Source of the DNA: Centropus unirufus | Taxonomy: Eukaryota > Chordata > Aves > Cuculiformes > Centropidae | Length of the DNA stretch: 64,000 nucleotides | Direction: 5' to 3' | Assembly (NCBI GenBank): GCA_013397695.1 | Contig: VYZI01000085.1 | Span: 1,449,971 to 1,513,970 of the forward strand | Part shown: in pieces, positions 35,501 through 46,450 of the stretch | Layout of the letters: the number at the start of each line of letters is the position of its first letter | How positions within the stretch are numbered: position 1 is the first letter of the stretch | The notes under the pieces: model-generated | Seen by the model: the letters and a program-made list of their open reading frames with translations, nothing else | The model's database searches: none | Told to the model about the DNA's origin: nothing | Position numbers and translations under genes: made by a program

Positions 35501-35657
35501 CAGGGAAAGAAACCCAAGGGGGGAAACCAAAGGGGAAAAGAAAAAGTTTTGCCTCCTTTTGTAGGTTCATCGTTTGGGGTTCGTGGCTCTGAGTGGAGTC
35601 TCCATCCTCTTCTCTGGTGTCCTCTCCTTTTCTTTTCCTCAAGCTTTCTTCACCCAT
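26575..35657 (-). CDS. SLC7A9: SLC7A9, b(0,+)-type amino acid transporter 1 (b0,+AT), complete coding region
   Basis: b0,+AT is the 12-TM light chain that pairs with rBAT (SLC3A1). It exchanges cystine and dibasic amino acids for neutral ones at the apical membrane of kidney tubule and intestine; human defects cause cystinuria. Coding exons in transcript order: 35657-35553, 34898-34751, 34114-33872, 33297-33172, 32861-32762, 31585-31541, 31262-31139, 29541-29438, 28671-28575, 27833-27684, 27584-27410, 26648-26575. The total is 1491 nt, giving 496 aa (human 487; the N-terminus is 6 residues longer). The TM1 motif IIGSGIF is at about 49-55. Cys150 in PGCDPP corresponds to the human Cys144 that disulfide-bonds rBAT. 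The 5' UTR of exon 2 reaches 35674. The intron after 35553 starts with GC, not GT. Counting a noncoding exon 1 there are 13 exons, as in human. Confidence 0.96.
28101..28147. repeat. Short inverted repeat in SLC7A9 intron
   Basis: TATCTTGTTTTACCCA (28101-28116) is matched by the inverted TGGGTAAAAACAAGATA (28131-28147) with one bulged base, around a 14-base loop. Confidence 0.85.
34482..34521. repeat. Inverted repeat flanking a short CTACTT tandem
   Basis: TAGTTCTACTA (34482-34492) and its exact inverse TAGTAGAACTA (34511-34521) enclose repeats of the CTTCTACTA type, in an SLC7A9 intron. Confidence 0.85.
35551..35552 (-). other. SLC7A9: Non-canonical GC splice donor of SLC7A9 intron 2
   Basis: Exon 2 must end after the Glu codon of NLQKE (phase 0) to join VGLISGI of exon 3. 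The intron then begins GCAAAA. No in-phase GT donor lies nearby, so this is best read as a GC-AG intron. Confidence 0.75.
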
Positions 35658-36667
35658 TTGGTTTCCTTGCTTGGCTAAGGAAATAAAACCCAGACACGCG
35701 TCCAGCTTGAGTCTTGCTGACAGAGATGGGTCCAGAGTGGTGCGGGTAAATGGTTCCAGGGACCATGCACACACACTCCCTTCCAGGCACGGGACTTAAC
35801 TCCGGGATTTAATCTGAGTAGGCAGGGAGGTAATGTTGGCTTCCCCGCATCCCTCTGCCTGCTACGGATTTCCCCGCACCCACCAGGCAGTGAAGTCTCT
35901 CTCCGCTCTCTCGCTTTTGGTTGAGAGGAGGATGTTCTGACTGGAACAGTCGAGGTTTCAAAGCTCCTTTGAACTCCTCCAGAGCTCCAGACAGATCTAA
36001 TCTTTCCCCCCACAAAGCTGCTCATTTTGCTTATCTGGGAGACCTTCCCGATCTCCTTAAACTGAGCCTTGTCTCAAGTGCCTTGGAGGTGCAAGGACCG
36101 GCTGAAGGTGCTGCTCTGATGAGCAGCTCTTTGCCTCAGGGTGACCGTCTTACACCCCGCTGGAATGTAAACAGTTTGCTTTCAAATTTAAACTTGGGTC
36201 TGTGATGGTTTTGTGGGCCCTTTGCTTGTTTCCCCGTAGCACAGGAATGAAACACAAACTGAGAGGAGAAGGAAATGGCTCGGGTCAGGTCCTGATTCTC
36301 AGAAGTTGATTGAGTCTCTCCTCTCAGCCCCCGCAGGGATAAACCCTGGCATCTCAAGGTGCAGTCACACAGGCAGGAACCCAGGAACGTGACACATTCG
36401 GGCACTGAGGATCCAGGAATTCTTGGCTACAAGAGCCGGAGCATTTAAATGGGCAGAACACCCATCTCAGTCCTGGTAGCCATCAGAAATATTTAGGTTG
36501 TAAAGACACCTGCTTTATGTTTTGAGTCAGATTTTTACAAGAAATCATCGTGGATCTGACTCTTAGCAGAAAATTGCCTGCGTGAAGAATGCAGGGCTTG
36601 GGTCACTGAATGTTATTACGGCTTTGTGCCCAACTTCTCTTTCGAGTCATGTATGTAGAATGCTCTC

Positions 36668-37190
36668 ATAGAATCACAAAATCATTTGGTTGGAAAAGAC
36701 CTTGGAGATCCTTGAGTCCAACCGTTCCTGTCCACTACAAAACCATCCCTGAGCACCTCATCCACCCAGCTTTTAAACCCTTCCAGGGATGGGGACTCCT
36801 CCACCTCCCTGCGCAGCCTCTGCCAATGCTCTAGAACCTTCTCCATTAAGAAATTTTTCCTTATGTCCAATCTGCACTTCTCTTGGCACAACTTGAGGCT
36901 ATTTTATTTGTTCCTTGGGAGAAGACGCAGCACACACCTCACTACAATCTCCAGGATCTGCAGAGAGCGATGAGCTCTCCCCTCAGCCTCCTCTTTTCTA
37001 TATGGAACAACCTCAGTTGTTCCTCACAACGCTTGTTCTCCAGACCCTTCCCCAGCTCCATTCCTTTCTCTGGATGCATTCCAGCCCTTCAAGGTCCTTC
37101 TTGGAGTGAGGAGTCCAGAACTGACCCCAGGATTTGAGGTGCGGCCTCACCACTGTGGAGCACAGGGGTGCAATCCCTTCCCTGGTAAGG
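36668..37190 (-). mobile_element. CR1 LINE fragment, reverse orientation, about 520 bp
   Basis: This is the longest CR1 copy seen. It starts with TAGAATCACAAAATCATTTG and GGTTGGAAAAGACCTTGGAG, passes TCCAGGGATGGGGACTCCTC, and ends near GGTGCGGCCTCACCACTGTG. It lies in the predicted first intron of SLC7A9, about 38 bases from predicted exon 1. Confidence 0.92.
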
Positions 37191-37227
37191 AATCCATTGT
37201 CTTTTAGCAATTCATACTTTCACTTAC

Positions 37228-37355
37228 CTGATTGCACTGGGTTGGTTTCAGGTCAGCTCTGGGAATCTTTGTATCCTGTTCCTGTGTTCCTCCCGTTAGA
37301 GTCACCAGCCGGGCAGACAGCAGGACCCGTCCATGGCTGAGCGCAGAACGCGCAG
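37228..37355 (-). other. SLC7A9: Predicted SLC7A9 noncoding exon 1
   Basis: On the - strand a consensus donor CAG|GTAAGTG lies at the 37228/37227 boundary. It could join the good acceptor TTTATTTCCTTAG before 35674. The upstream limit is set only by a TATA-like element at 37389-37383, so it is approximate. The exon contains an ATG at 37334 that opens a 10-codon upstream ORF. Human SLC7A9 also has a noncoding first exon. Confidence 0.5.
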
Positions 37356-37382
37356 GAGCAGCAGCACCTTAAGTACAGAGGT

Positions 37383-37402
37383 TATAAAAGGTAATCATTA
37401 AA
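37383..37402 (-). promoter_or_regulatory. SLC7A9: HNF1-like site and TATA-like element upstream of SLC7A9
   Basis: GGTAATCATTAAA (37390-37402, + strand) matches the HNF1 palindrome GTTAATNATTAAC at 11 of 13 positions. Next to it, TTTTATAA (- strand) would place a start site near 37355. HNF1 factors drive many proximal-tubule and intestinal transporter genes, which fits SLC7A9. This is a prediction from motif and position only. Confidence 0.5.
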
Positions 37403-40400
37403 CCCATTCTCAGCCAAGAAGCTTTGAGATAGGAACCACAGGTAAACCAATAGTCCAATTAGTTTATCTTTAAGGGAAAAAAAAAGCCTTTGTTCCATTG
37501 GTGGGAATGTTTGTGCAGCACCTGAGCGGGGTATTCCACAGTGAGAGTGAGCCCTGATTTGGGGGGGCTGTTTGATGCGTTTATGTTAAGCAATTTCAAA
37601 TGCTTTGGAAAGATAACCTGGAGTAATTTCCTCATTATAGGTGCTGTAAAACACCTGTCCAGATGTTAGCTGCATCCTGAACAAGCAGCTTATAGTTTTA
37701 TTTCGGGAAGGTAGAGAAGCGCAAGCAGAAACATTCTGTGTTTCTCACCTGGGGGCAGCGTGGGGACCCCTTGCTTGCAGCTTCGGTGAAGCCTTTGGAG
37801 TTGTAAATGTCTAAAATTATGACTTTTGTGAAAAGATACTGTTCTCTTTCTATCCAGACGTGCATCCAGGGAAAGAGGGATTGTTATCCCAAATGTTTCC
37901 CTCGTTCTAGCTGTCCATCCCAACGGTCCCATGAAGAAACCCTGACTCAGGTTTCACTGTTGTTCTGGTGATGCGGTTGTGCCGCTCTTCTCCAGTACAT
38001 CCAGACCAGTAGGTCCTGATGGACCTGCTCCAGCTGCTGTCAGCTTTTAACAGTAAATACAGCTGAAAAACAGGTGCAGGGGTGTTAAATCACCGCTGTG
38101 AGATTCCTTATCAAGCTCAGATAACGCTTCCTGAACAGCACAGGGCTGGAAATCAGGCCAAGCTGTTGGACCCAGGAATGAACACAGCTGGAGTCTGGCA
38201 CGGTGTGACAGTTGTTCCCCTTCATGTTCTGTTGGAGCGCGCCCGCCTGAGCAGCAGGGGTTCCTGTGCTTTGTTACACCGGCATGAATCTGGGACTACA
38301 GACGGGCTGGAGGGTGGCCCAGCTGACACTGGTTGATCTGTGCTGCACTTTGTGATGCCAGGGGCCGTGCTGAGAGGGGCTGAGGCTGCACAGTGAGCAG
38401 CGCTGAACACAACCAGACCGCGGGGGGCTTTACTCCATGGCTTACTTTGCCCTTTGGTTTTCTTGTTTAATTCTGAGATGGAGTCCAGCTTCAAGAGAAG
38501 CTCTTCCATCTTAACTTCTCACTCAGAATTTGCCTTCTGAACAATGATGGGACAGAAGTGCTTTTTTCCCTACAGATAAAGAGAACAAAGTGAGTTAAAA
38601 TCACAGCCTTGCTACAAGCCTATGAGAAGCCAGATAGCCACAACTGATTCCTTCTGCTTCTTTTACAAGGACTTGAGAATATTCGTCATGATGATTGTGA
38701 TGTAGGGTTAAATAAAGCAGTGTTTTGGTCTCCATCCATTGCAGATGCCCCCTAGAATCCCTTGGTTGGAAAAGTCTGTTGGGATCATAGAGTCCAACCC
38801 TCCCTGTCCGCCACTAAACCATCCCCAAGCACCTCATCCACCCGGCTTTTCAAGCCCTCCAGGGATGGGGGCTCAGCCACCTCCCTGCGCAGCCTCTGCC
38901 AGTGTCTTGGAAACCCTTTTGGAGAAGAAATATTTCCTAATGTCCAATCAGAGCCTGCCCTGGCACAGCCAAGCATCCACTATCAGATCCTTTGGGATCT
39001 GGTACTACGTAAAGTACTTGCGTGTTCTCCATAGCTGTTAATTTGGAAATGAAGATTTAGAATCTTCTTATAATTGCTCTGTTTTTCCTGATGTGCCATA
39101 GAGACAATTGAAAGCGAACGTGGGAAGAAAAAAGGTGGGAATCGTATTGCAGGGCTAACTTTGTCCCTCAGAATGAAGCAGACACACCTTTCACATCATC
39201 CCTACCCTGCAATTTCCAGACCAGCAAAGAAAGATTAAAAGATAAGAGTGTGTCCTCTTTAGCTCCATATTAAGTAAAGTTTTGCTTAGGAATTTTTTAG
39301 ACTTAGGTGGATAATCTTTGAGTTTCTGTGCTGATGGATGTTCTGCATGGCTCGTGATGGTCTCGGATGTTTCTTCTTTCCACTTCAAATCTATTCTTTT
39401 TCTTCAGGGACTGGCAAAGCAACACTGAAAATACCTCGTAGAGGTTCTTGCCTGGTCAGCCTGGAATGTGTATTGGGAGCATTCCCACCTGTTCAATCCG
39501 TGTCTGGAATCTTGCCCGTGAGGTGACCTTAAGCAGCCCGTGTTTGCTTATAGAAATGGAAAAGTATCTGTATTTATTATCTGGTTTTGGCTTAGGGGTT
39601 AATCTTGAGATGCTATAAACTTGTTAAAGGATTCACAATTTTACCAGCAATCCCTCTTTTCCGCCATTTAAGGAAAAGATAAACATTGAGTTCAAGGATT
39701 CCCCTGTGATTTTCTTCAGGGACAAGAGAAATGGCATTTTACAGCCATGGGAAGAGGCTCCTTCCCTCTCAATGTATGAGGAGATGAGATCGAGGAGTTC
39801 AAACTCCAAGGGGCTGCAGCAGCAGCAAACACTCTGTGGGCTGGTCCTGCCTCAGCAGCGTAGTTTGAACCTTTTCCAATCCTATTTGCCAATTAAATCG
39901 TAAAGAGTAATTTTCAACTTTAATTCGGGAAACAGCAAGGGCAGAGCATATAAATACCCTGTTTATTGTCATTAGTCACTAATAATAAAGGTTAATGTTT
40001 GTTAGGGCTGGTATTTACTGCTCGCAGCAGTCCTGCTTTGACCAATACTTGAGCAAATGGCAAGGATGGTTCAGACCTGCAGGTTTGGGCTGTAGCTCAG
40101 CAGGAACTTTCCTCCTTCTCCTTGCAGCCCAACAGGGAGCTCAATTTCCATGGGAGGACTGCTCTGTGCTTGCTCCAAATCCTTCCACTAACAGAGGCGC
40201 TGTAGGAAAAGGTCTCACTGTTGCTAGCCCTAAATGCATTTTAATTTCTGTCCGAATAATTAGAGGCAATCACGAAGTGGAAGAAGCAGCAGGCTTTGCC
40301 AGCCGTGTCCATGCTGGGTTGTGCAGCTGGATCGTGAGGTCTTTGAGCCTTGTCCGTAGGAAAGGCTGGATGACTCTGTAGCTCCTGATGCCCACAGGAT

Positions 40401-40690
40401 AGGACGTGGCTTTGAAATACCTCCATTTCCCCCCCGCTCAGTTCCTGGTTCCAGGGTGGTTTGCATTGTCCCGGTGACTAAAAACACTGTTGAAAAGATC
40501 TTTGCTGAGGGTTTTGCGCTAGGCCTGTCTGAACAGCACCCGGTTTTCAGTGGACATGGATGGTTTGTGTTGTGGTTTTTGAGCACAGCTTTCAGAGGCT
40601 CCTCATAAACTTGTAAATGGCATCGTTCTGTCCACAAGGTCACAAAAATCAAGGACTCTCTCCTTGGGGATATTCTAAAGGAGTTTTTGT
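37403..40690. other. Intergenic, upstream of SLC7A9
   Basis: No recognised gene. One CR1 fragment lies at 38753-38990. A good acceptor (TTTTCTTCAG) at 39719 opens a short protein-like frame, but no convincing donor follows. Confidence 0.5.
38753..38990 (-). mobile_element. CR1 LINE fragment, reverse orientation
   Basis: TAGAATCCCTTGGTTGGAAA, then AGAGTCCAACCCTCCCTGTC, then CAGCCACCTCCCTGCGCAGC, then TTTCCTAATGTCCAATCAGA. It belongs to the same subfamily as the copy at 36668. Confidence 0.9.
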
Positions 40691-40694
40691 TTGT

Positions 40695-40793
40695 CTCGGA
40701 AGGAAACTAGAGGTGTCTCTGCCCATACTGGGAGGTTGGAACTGGATGATCTCTAAGGTCCCTTCCAACCCAAACCATTCCATGATTCCATGA
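40695..40793 (+). mobile_element. CR1 LINE 3' end, sense orientation
   Basis: GGAACTGGATGATCTCTAAG, then GTCCCTTCCAACCCAAACCA, then the terminal ATTCCATG repeat (ATTCCATGATTCCATG). This is the true 3' end of a CR1 copy. Confidence 0.88.
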
Positions 40794-42985
40794 ATTATGT
40801 TTTTTTCAGAGTTTTCAGAGCCAAAGTTTTTATCAGTGTTTCAGAGCCTGACCAGAATCAGTGCTTTCTCCCAAGCACATCCAGCTCCACTCCTTTCCTG
40901 TTCAAGGAACAGCTCCTCACTTCGATCTCTCTTTTGAGTCCAAACTTCACCAGTTCCCTGGTGTTTCCCTAACGAGGCATGGCCAGGTGGTGTTGGCTTT
41001 GGAGGCATCCAGAGCGTGCCCAATTCTTCGTGCTGCCTACTTTAAGTCTCAGTTTCATTTTAAATTCACCAAATCCAAATCTTTGCTAGGCAAAGCAACT
41101 CCCACAGTACCTGTAGATATTTCCCGTGTATTTGTATGGATGTGCTGAAATTTACTCAGTAAAGGAAAAAGGATCAGAGCTAAAAAAATCTGGAGATCTC
41201 GCTGAGAAACCACATTTGTAGAGATCTGAAGCCTTCAAGGTGCATCTTGCTTTGCTGGATTCCAGCTGGCTGAGGCTGTAGAATGTCATATTCATTTCCG
41301 TTAGATTTGCAGTATGGGATAAGGGCTCAGAGCTCTCCAGCCAAGGACGTGTATCCCAGAGGGAAAGGCTCTTGGCACTCATGATGCAATGTGCTGGTAC
41401 AGTGCCGCGAATGTTTCATGGTGAAAATCCTTCAGAGCCTCTGCCTCCTCTGGCCAGGAGGATGAGAGCATCTTTCTGGCTTAAAAAACAGAAGAAGGGG
41501 AAAAGAACAGAGGTGGGTTTAAATGGGTGGTAAATAGTGGGGAGAATTTCCTGGTGGGCTGGAAATTAGGAAAGGAATGGCCTTCATTATATAGATGATA
41601 ACATATTACAGGATGTTAGGGCATGGTTCTGATGTGTCCAAAGCGCCCTGGGATTTATGCAGCAACTGAGGCTCGGGGGCTGCTCTGACAGCAGGGTCAG
41701 AAGTGATGCTGATAGATTTTAACAGCAGCTGAGAAATGGGAGAGACCCCACCCCAGCTGCTGGGGTTTAGTCCGGGCTCAGCAGTGGTTGCTCTGGGTTT
41801 TGGAAAGGCACTGGCAGCGTTTGCTTTTGCAATTCATAATCACGTGACCTCATCAAATGGTTTTCTGGGGAAGAATCTGTTCTGTTCTTACGGATTGAAC
41901 TTGCTCTGTGAGTTCAGCCACGGAACTTCACGGTGCCGCAAACTCTGAGTTGCTTTCTTGGTCTCTTGGTAGGAGCTGGAGATTGCTCCGTGTTCTTGGG
42001 TTGTTCCGTGGAAGGGAGCTGCAGCCACCTCGTGGGTCCATCTCAGCCTGGAAGCCCTGGTGAACAGAGGGAAGGTGCAGCACCTCAGAGTCGGTGTCCT
42101 CGCTCCACAGCGGCCGAGGTAAAACAGCCGTACAGCAGATGGGGAACAGAAACGAGGTCAGCTGGCACAGGCAGGGGCTTTGTGAAATGAATAGTCGTGT
42201 AATTTCTTGATAGTATCCATTTTCAGTACAGATCTATGGAACAAGGTGAAGAAACGTGATTAAAACATTCCTCAAGCTCTGGGTTTCAAGGTGGGGTTTC
42301 CTTCCATCCCTCTGCGCTCACCCAGCTCGTTTACTTGATTATGCAAAATTCCAACACATTCACACTTGAGCGTGTTTGGAACGTGTTTCGAAACAGCAGG
42401 TGATGATTTACTTGGAAGAGGGCAGTTAATTCATCATTTCAGCACTTTAAAGATGCATAAAACCTGTTACCTTTGCACGTAGGAGGAGTGCTCTGCTGTG
42501 TGCACGCGGCACTGCAGTGCCATGGCTCTGACTACAAGGAATGAGCTGCAGTCAGTATGAATTTATCAAAATATATCAAAATATCAATTTGAATTCATCA
42601 GTATATCAAAATAAACCGGTTTGATTTCTGCAAGTACAAAGGCAAGCGGATAGGGAAGAAACGGTGAAGTAACTTTGGGAGGGCTTTTATTGGTGACTCT
42701 ATATTCTCACCAGCAAAGTGTGGCGGGAAGATCTGAAAAGATGGATTTAAAGATACAACCTGTACTAGAGTAGATGGAGTGAAACACTTGAGCAGGAAGC
42801 AGCAGGGACTCGATGCCAGGCTGGGAAAGGTTCGTTCTGTGGGAGCGTGTCCTGGGCCTGTTCTGTGCCAGGGTTGTGTTTGCTGCCGCGGATGGGGAAC
42901 ACTGAATGTATGGCTTTGTGAAGGGAAGAACAACGCAGGGAGGGCGCTCTTAGAGCGGGATGGTGAAGGGCTAAACATAGTGTCC

Positions 42986-43078
42986 ATAAAATCATGGAAT
43001 GGGTTGGGCTGGAAGGGATCTCAAACCCCATCCAGTTCCACCCTCCTGCCAGGGGCAGGGACGCCTCCCATAGCAGGA
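42986..43078 (-). mobile_element. CR1 LINE fragment, reverse orientation
   Basis: AAAATCATGGAATGGGTTGG, then GCTGGAAGGGATCTCAAACC, then GCCAGGGGCAGGGACGCCTC. This is a short copy of the CR1 3' end. Confidence 0.88.
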
Positions 43079-44682
43079 TAATTACAGACCTTTAACGAGA
43101 GATCCAGCCAGCATCTGCCAGCAGGGGCCCAGTACATCCTCCGATAAGGCCGTTTTTCCATGATCCTAGCTTTTCTGTAGGTGCACTGAGCTCCACCAAG
43201 CATGGGAGAGAAATCAGGAATAACTGCCCCAGCTTCACAGCCATTACGGGATCAGGAAAAGCTTTTGTGGCTCCTGAGCTTTTGTGTGTAAAGACATCCT
43301 GCAAGCTTTGCATTCCTGCCTCTCCGGCCAGCAGAGAGAGCACAGCAGACCCACGTTTGCCTCTCCGCACCCTGCGGGAGCGCAGGCTTTGGAGGTTCTC
43401 AGGACCCACGTAAAACCACAGAGCACGGGAAGCACTTCAGGTAAGGAGCTCTCCAGAGAGGCGTGTGACTAAGCTCAGCAGCCTTTCGCTCCCAGATTCT
43501 GGATTTGGGAAGGCTGCTGCCTTACAGCTCACGCTGCACCTTTGCTACTCGTTCCTGATGCTATTTTCTTCCATGAACTTCATCCCATTACTTAATGTGG
43601 CTTGGTTCGAAGGTCACTGGAAGTAATTTATTTCCATCCTTGGTGTTAACAGAGACATGAAGAATGATTACAAGCTTTGTCTCTCCCTTGGTCTTCACGC
43701 AGTTGTGAGAGGAGAGATTGGTAACGCTGTTTCCCAGGAGTTCCCCCTGCAGATGATCCCACAGCACACGCTGCCAGATGTCCTGCCGACCCAGGGTCCT
43801 GTTCGTAGCAGGACTTGGCTCGGGTGCTGTTCGCACCTGTGAAGTGAGCCCTGTGGTAGAGAGGAGCTCGGGGTGCTGGGAGCTGGTGGCTTCGGTCTTA
43901 GGGACCTTTTAATGATTTATGACACTGTCATCATCTCTGTTCACCAGGATCACAGGCTGCGAGGACAACTTCTTCTCTGACAAGTGAAGCTTTAAATAGG
44001 AAGTTTGAACAAGAGCTGAACTCTTGCTACTCCTGAAAGTCTTTGTGGTTACAGTTCATGGATCTTAAACAAGGTGACGGCAGCCCCAAGTAAGAACGGA
44101 GTCCTGTTGTTCAGGAACTGTACAACCTCAAAGCCCTCAAATATTGGTTTCTCCTGATTTGCTATCTTATCTCCCGCACAGTTCAACATCATAAAAATAC
44201 CTGGTTCCCGTTGTCAGGGACGTGCAGGTTGATTCTGAATGGGCAGGAGCTTCTGCTGCTGCTTCTGGTCAGTTTTTGTATCAGGGAAAACATCTGCAGA
44301 GATGGTCAAAAGGCTGCATCTGGTCCTGGGGAGCACAAGACACCACCCTTGGCTGAAGGTTTCTCTGACAGATGTGGGGTTTAAAAGTTGGCCTTTTGAG
44401 ACTTTCTATCTCCTCAAACTTGTGATGTGCTAACACAGCGGTGTTCAGACTGGTTAACGACCAGGAAGCTCAAGTTCTGTGTGGGGCAGTTCGAGCCAGA
44501 GCTGCGTCTGTGGGCTCGCAGAGCTCTCCCCAGGCCATTGCTACAACACAGGGTGTGGTTTTCAACTACTTCTTGTAGTGTTGTCCTGATCCCCTGTCCT
44601 TGTGACCGCTTTATGTTGGATCATAGAGGCTAAATGATTGTTTTCATACCAAAACCTGAGAAATAAGTGCTTGTGCTTGCAG

Positions 44683-44719
44683 GATGATTAAAGTCATGTG
44701 ACCAGTGAGGAGGGACCTG
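44683..44719 (+). other. Exon-like 37-nt segment with strong splice signals, noncoding
   Basis: The acceptor is GTGCTTGTGCTTGCAG and the donor is CCTG|GTAAGTG. All three frames contain a stop, so if used it would be a 5' UTR or noncoding RNA exon on the + strand. It could belong with the small-ORF exons at 46.4-47.5 kb. Confidence 0.25.
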
Positions 44720-46450
44720 GTAAGTGTTGAGGATGCAAACTGGTCACGTGGTGAGGGTGAGCAAAGCAGAGGCGTCTTTGCAGGGAAAGCGATGCCCTTC
44801 TCACCTTTGGTCTTTGGACCACCATCAATCCTTAATTAAGCATCAGTTGCTTTAGATTGGTCTGTGAGCCACCATTCTCTCGCTGCAATGTGATGCTCTT
44901 CCGAAGGGAAGAACGTGTACCAGTAACTGGTTTTATTGGGTTGAGTCCCACCCCCCCAGCCGCTTTCTTACCCCGTGGCTGTGGAGGAGCTTTGCCCTCG
45001 GCGCTGGCCGAGCTGGGGCAGCTCCTGCTGGGGAAGGCAGGGGTTCCCGATGGATGTGGAAAAGGGGAGAGTGCTGCTTTGCCCCCTCACTGCCCGTCCA
45101 GCCCTTGCTGGCTGTGCCCATCGCCCCAGCTCTCCCACGCTCCAAGGGGATGCAGCTTTTCCCTAGGCTCTCTGCCTGACTCTCCTTACCCTGCCTGTTG
45201 CTCCTCTGTGGAAGCAGAAAGCTTTGGTTTCCCCATCCTACCCTAATTCTACCCTACCCCATTCAAATGTGGATTTACAAGTGCAGCCTGTCCTTTGGTT
45301 TCTCTGACTCTGGAGTTGATCTGCATTGAACATTATTTTGTGTGTATTTTGCACATAAAAACATCTAAAACCCCCAGGGTTTACTGCAAGAGGAAAACCC
45401 CCCCTTCTTTCATCTGAAGACACAGGGGAAACCCAGCCCTCTGAGCTGCTCATAAAGCAGGAAATGAGTTTCTCTCCTGCCTGTTGGAAGGAATTGGAGA
45501 GCAGCCCCTGGCCAATCATTACTTGTGTGTACAACACTTGACACCCGCGAGTGGGTTTGCATTTCCAGGATTTCCTGTCCAGGAACATAAAGGGGGCGCA
45601 GGGCACCCGGGGATAAAACCACCCTGTAATGGCATGTTTTGCCGTGCAAACACAGCGGTCCTGAAGCCACAAAAGGTCCCTTTCATCGCCGGGACATGGT
45701 GTTAGCATGGCCAAGCTGCCAGGGGTGTGATTAAATGTGCGCTCATTTAAAGTTTAACATGTTTTAATGATATGCAAATGAAAAAACAAGTGTGGCGGTT
45801 GTGAAGGTAGAGCGTGGTGCCAGGGCGTTGTCCTTGGAACCAGGCATTCCAACCCACTCTCAAGTGAGAGCTCAGGTTGGGAAGCCGAGGGGCAGCACAG
45901 GAATGGAGGGAGCCAAACAGCTGAGCCAGTATGGAGTGTTTTGGAAATCTCACTGCTCTTCCCAAGCCAGAACCAAAATGACAGTTTCTTCCTGTGAAGT
46001 TGTTTATCTTGACACGTTCAAAAGGGCAATTTAAGAGAGAGGAGAAGTAAATCATTTACACCTGCCATTCCAAGGCTGTATTTGCATACTCAAGTGTTAT
46101 CTTGAAAAATATGACATAAAGCAGCTCCTTTTCAAAACCCAGACCGCAGTGTGGGTTGAGCCATGCGCATGCTGTTCCTTTGGGATCAGTCAGTGTGCGA
46201 CTGGAGCTCGTGTGGGAGCAAGAGGAGGGTGTGTGTCTCCAGAGGACCCGAGGGGGTATTTCACACCTTCCCTTTCCCATCCCTCTTCTCACATGGAATG
46301 GAGCCAGGTTTAGAACAGCCCAGTCTCTCCCTGCCGTCCCCAAACACCCAGGAACACCCCACACACCAACACCTGCACACATCACGTTATTTAATGAGGT
46401 TCTTCTCATGTTTTCATTGTTATTGCAAGTCACCACGTCTTGAAAACAAC

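Larger units (their letters stand above)
40794..46429. other. Intergenic region with scattered exon-like signals
   Basis: No recognised protein. There is one CR1 piece at 42986-43078. The 44.85-45.25 kb part is GC-rich and open in several frames but unlike known proteins. Exon-like segments bounded by good splice signals on the + strand lie at 43332-43440 and 44683-44719 and are listed separately. Confidence 0.5.

Noticed and set aside
37750..37800. CAG|GTGAGA donor on the - strand as an alternative SLC7A9 first exon
   Set aside because: Possible, but it lacks the adjoining TATA-like and HNF1-like elements seen for the exon at 37228.
39720..39773. Exon-like stretch after a good acceptor at 39719
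   Set aside because: The only nearby donor (GTATGA) is weak and the frame links to nothing else.
44857..45246. 129-codon + strand frame rich in Pro, Ser and Cys
   Set aside because: Composition follows local GC content; no recognisable domain.
45238..45714. 158-codon - strand frame in the intergenic region
   Set aside because: Cys- and Pro-rich random-looking composition, no splice or poly(A) support.
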